Source: Streptomyces pseudovenezuelae
GTDB lineage: Bacteria > Actinomycetota > Actinomycetes > Streptomycetales > Streptomycetaceae
Reading direction: 5' to 3'
NCBI RefSeq assembly: GCF_029892565.1
Contig: NZ_JARXVH010000008.1
Span: 349,730 to 413,729 of the forward strand
DNA: 64,000 nt
Shown piece after piece: positions 62,571-64,000 of this stretch. The stretch's first letter is position 1. Each line of letters opens with the position of its first letter. The notes under the pieces were generated by a model that was not told where the DNA came from, did no database searches, and was given only the letters and a program-made list of their open reading frames with translations. The position numbers and the translations under genes were made by a program.

Positions 62571-63788
62571 GTGCCAGAGACCGTTCCAGAGCGCAGGGCC
62601 ATACCGAAGGAGCGCTCGCAGACCTGTCCCTTCGATCCGCCGGCGACGCTGCGCGAATTACGGACGCAAGACCCCGTCTGTCCGGTCGCGATGGCGGACG
62701 GCAGCAGCGGATGGCTGCTCACCCGTCACGAGGACGTACACGCGGTACTGGGCGACCACCGGCGGTTCAGCTCACGCGGCGAGCTGCGCAACTCGGCCCT
62801 CGACGGCCAGGTGACCGCCGCCAGACCGGCGAGGCCCGGCGAGATCAATTCCGTCGATCCGCCGGAACACACCCGGCTGAGGCGCAAGCTCGCCGGCAAG
62901 TTCACCACGAGTCGTATGGCGCAGCTGTCCGAGCGCATTGCCGGGATCGTCGATGACGCTCTGGACACAATGGAACTCCTGGGCCCGCCGGTCGATCTGG
63001 TGGAGGCGTTCGCGTCTCCCATTCCCTCGTTGGTCATCTGCGAGCTACTGGGTGTCGATTACGCGGAGCGGGCGGAGTTCCAGGAGCGGACCAAGGCAAT
63101 GCTGACCCTGGGCGCCAGCGCTGATCAGTTCATGGCGGCGGTCGAGGAGATGACCGGCTACGTCACGAAGCTAGTGGTGGCCAAGCGTGCCCGGCCCACG
63201 GACGACGTGCTCAGCAATCTCGCCGCCGACGAGGAACTGACCACGGAGGAGGTCTCCCGGATGGGCCTGGCTCTGTTGGCGGCAGGCCACGAGACCACTG
63301 CCCACATGCTTGCTCTGGGAACCTTCGCGCTGCTGCGCAACCCCGACCAGCTCGCGGCCCTACGCGCCGACCCCGACCTGGTCAACGGCGCGGTCGAGGA
63401 ACTCCTGCGCTATCTGACCATCGCACAGTACGGTGCGGAACGGTCGGCCACCGAGGACGTCGAGGTGGGTGGTCGGCTGATCAGGAGGGGTGACGTCGTC
63501 GTGCCCGCGCTGATGGCCGCCAACCGCGACCCAGAACGCTTCGGCGATCCCGACGTATTGGACGTCACCCGCCAGGCCGCCGGCCATGTGGCCTTCGGAT
63601 TCGGCATCCACCAGTGCCTGGGCCAACAACTCGCCCGGGTCGAGCTGCGGATCGGGTACAAGGCGCTGTTCCAACGCTTTCCCACACTGCGGCTCGCCGT
63701 CCCGCCGGAGGACGTGCCACTGCGCACGGACTCCATCACCTACGGCCTTGCCAGGCTCCCTGTGACATGGGACGCGGTCGGCCTCTGA
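62571..63788 (+). CDS. Cytochrome P450 (actinobacterial tailoring type)
   Basis: A 405-residue soluble P450 of the bacterial tailoring clan. The I-helix is AAGHETTAH with the usual threonine, the K-helix ExxR is in VEELLRYLT, and the heme loop is FGFGIHQCLGQ with the cysteine. It lacks the Ala substitution of the CYP158 enzyme at 4.1 kb, so it is a different type; features suggest a CYP105/107-like hydroxylase or epoxidase. GTG 62571 follows GAGAGGGG. Codon 30 is TTA (62658-62660), hinting at bldA control. With the glycosyltransferase and sulfotransferase it may belong to one product pathway. Confidence 0.93.
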   Translation: MPETVPERRAIPKERSQTCPFDPPATLRELRTQDPVCPVAMADGSSGWLLTRHEDVHAVLGDHRRFSSRGELRNSALDGQVTAARPARPGEINSVDPPEHTRLRRKLAGKFTTSRMAQLSERIAGIVDDALDTMELLGPPVDLVEAFASPIPSLVICELLGVDYAERAEFQERTKAMLTLGASADQFMAAVEEMTGYVTKLVVAKRARPTDDVLSNLAADEELTTEEVSRMGLALLAAGHETTAHMLALGTFALLRNPDQLAALRADPDLVNGAVEELLRYLTIAQYGAERSATEDVEVGGRLIRRGDVVVPALMAANRDPERFGDPDVLDVTRQAAGHVAFGFGIHQCLGQQLARVELRIGYKALFQRFPTLRLAVPPEDVPLRTDSITYGLARLPVTWDAVGL

Positions 63789-63857
63789 CGCTCAAGTGCC
63801 GGACGCGGGCGGTCAGTGAGCTGTTTCAGAGTGGCCACTGATCGGGTGACGCTGGAG
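63789..63857. other. Spacer after P450
   Basis: No gene is seen. Short minus-strand frames overlapping the region have no recognisable motifs. Confidence 0.5.
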
Positions 63858-64000
63858 GTGTGCGCAACGCACGAGGCTCCCGTGCCGTTGGGGGAGGTGT
63901 TCGAAGTCTCAACCCACAGGCACAGGAGCCAATGCCGCGAAGTTAGAGAGGAAGCTGCCCACGTCAAGTGGGTTGGCGATACTGACGGTTGAGCCGTACG
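63858..64000 (+). mobile_element. Possible 5' end of a group II intron (runs off the window)
   Basis: The stretch begins with GTGTGCG, compatible with the GUGYG 5' consensus of group II introns. It contains small hairpins (GTGCG...CGCAC, CCCAC/GTGGG) and ends with GTTGAGCCGTACG, which resembles a recurrent segment of bacterial group II intron RNA. No protein-coding frame is evident, as expected for domain I. The call rests on pattern resemblance only; the reverse transcriptase would lie beyond 64000. Confidence 0.35.

Overview
The window is a high-GC actinobacterial chromosome segment, almost certainly from a Streptomyces. Indicators are GTG and TTG starts with GGAGG-type ribosome binding sites, strong third-position GC, rare TTA codons confined to a few regulatory or accessory genes, a type III polyketide synthase/CYP158 operon, an XRE/DUF5753-DUF397 pair, and a c-di-AMP riboswitch in front of a cell-wall hydrolase. 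From memory, the gene order up to about 58.7 kb resembles the S. coelicolor chromosome around SCO1202-SCO1250. That is recollection, not a search result.

Layout. 0-2.8 kb: end of an ATP-dependent DNA ligase, a Nudix hydrolase, a succinate-semialdehyde-type dehydrogenase and a small conserved protein. 3.1-5.9 kb: rppA, a CYP158-type P450 and a cupin oxygenase form a tetrahydroxynaphthalene/flaviolin pigment operon, bracketed by inverted copies of a 52-bp repeat. 6-8.6 kb: acyl-CoA dehydrogenase with a divergent TetR gene, then peptide deformylase. 8.7-13 kb: murT-gatD (lipid II amidation), pfkA and a CtaG-like oxidase assembly protein. 13-16.5 kb: a PASTA-bearing lipoprotein, a Ser/Thr kinase and a tiny membrane protein. 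16.5-20.6 kb (minus): LytTR regulator, DUF485-like protein, sodium:solute symporter and LytS-type kinase, an overlapping sensory and transport operon. 20.7-23.4 kb: AsnC-type regulator, dimethylargininase and ornithine aminotransferase. 23.5-28.2 kb: two SpoIIE-type phosphatases and an acyltransferase. 28.3-34.6 kb (minus): secreted tripeptidyl aminopeptidase and the urease set ureABCFGD. 34.7-36.9 kb: a TetR/membrane protein pair and an orphan YefM-type antitoxin. 36.9-40.8 kb: a ClpP paralogue, a riboswitch-controlled NlpC/P60 hydrolase, an anti-sigma-like kinase and the XRE/DUF397 pair. 40.8-45.4 kb: bioF diverging from bioB-bioA-bioD. 45.4-50.2 kb: a large LuxR regulator, a secreted lipase, a methyltransferase and a Fic/Doc-like toxin-antitoxin pair. 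50.4-58.8 kb: a MacB-like ABC exporter, a luciferase-like oxidoreductase, a GNAT enzyme, two CNNM/CorC proteins and an SGNH hydrolase.

58.7-64 kb looks like an accessory insertion. The SGNH C-terminus looks atypical. It is followed by a decayed fragment resembling an actinophage/integrative-element protein, a sulfotransferase-glycosyltransferase pair, a degenerate IS5-like transposase, a P450, and what may be the 5' end of a group II intron at the right edge. The tailoring genes look like a piece of a natural-product locus brought in or rearranged by mobile elements.

Five genes carry in-frame TTA codons: the PASTA lipoprotein, the XRE regulator, the LuxR regulator, the glycosyltransferase and the right-hand P450. 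In Streptomyces this suggests dependence on the bldA tRNA. No rRNA, tRNA or CRISPR array was seen. I did not find an unambiguously new system. The best candidates for follow-up are the mosaic right end, the kinase/PASTA-lipoprotein pair, the Cys/His-rich BioB tail, the degenerate Fic/Doc toxin and several clear unassigned operators.
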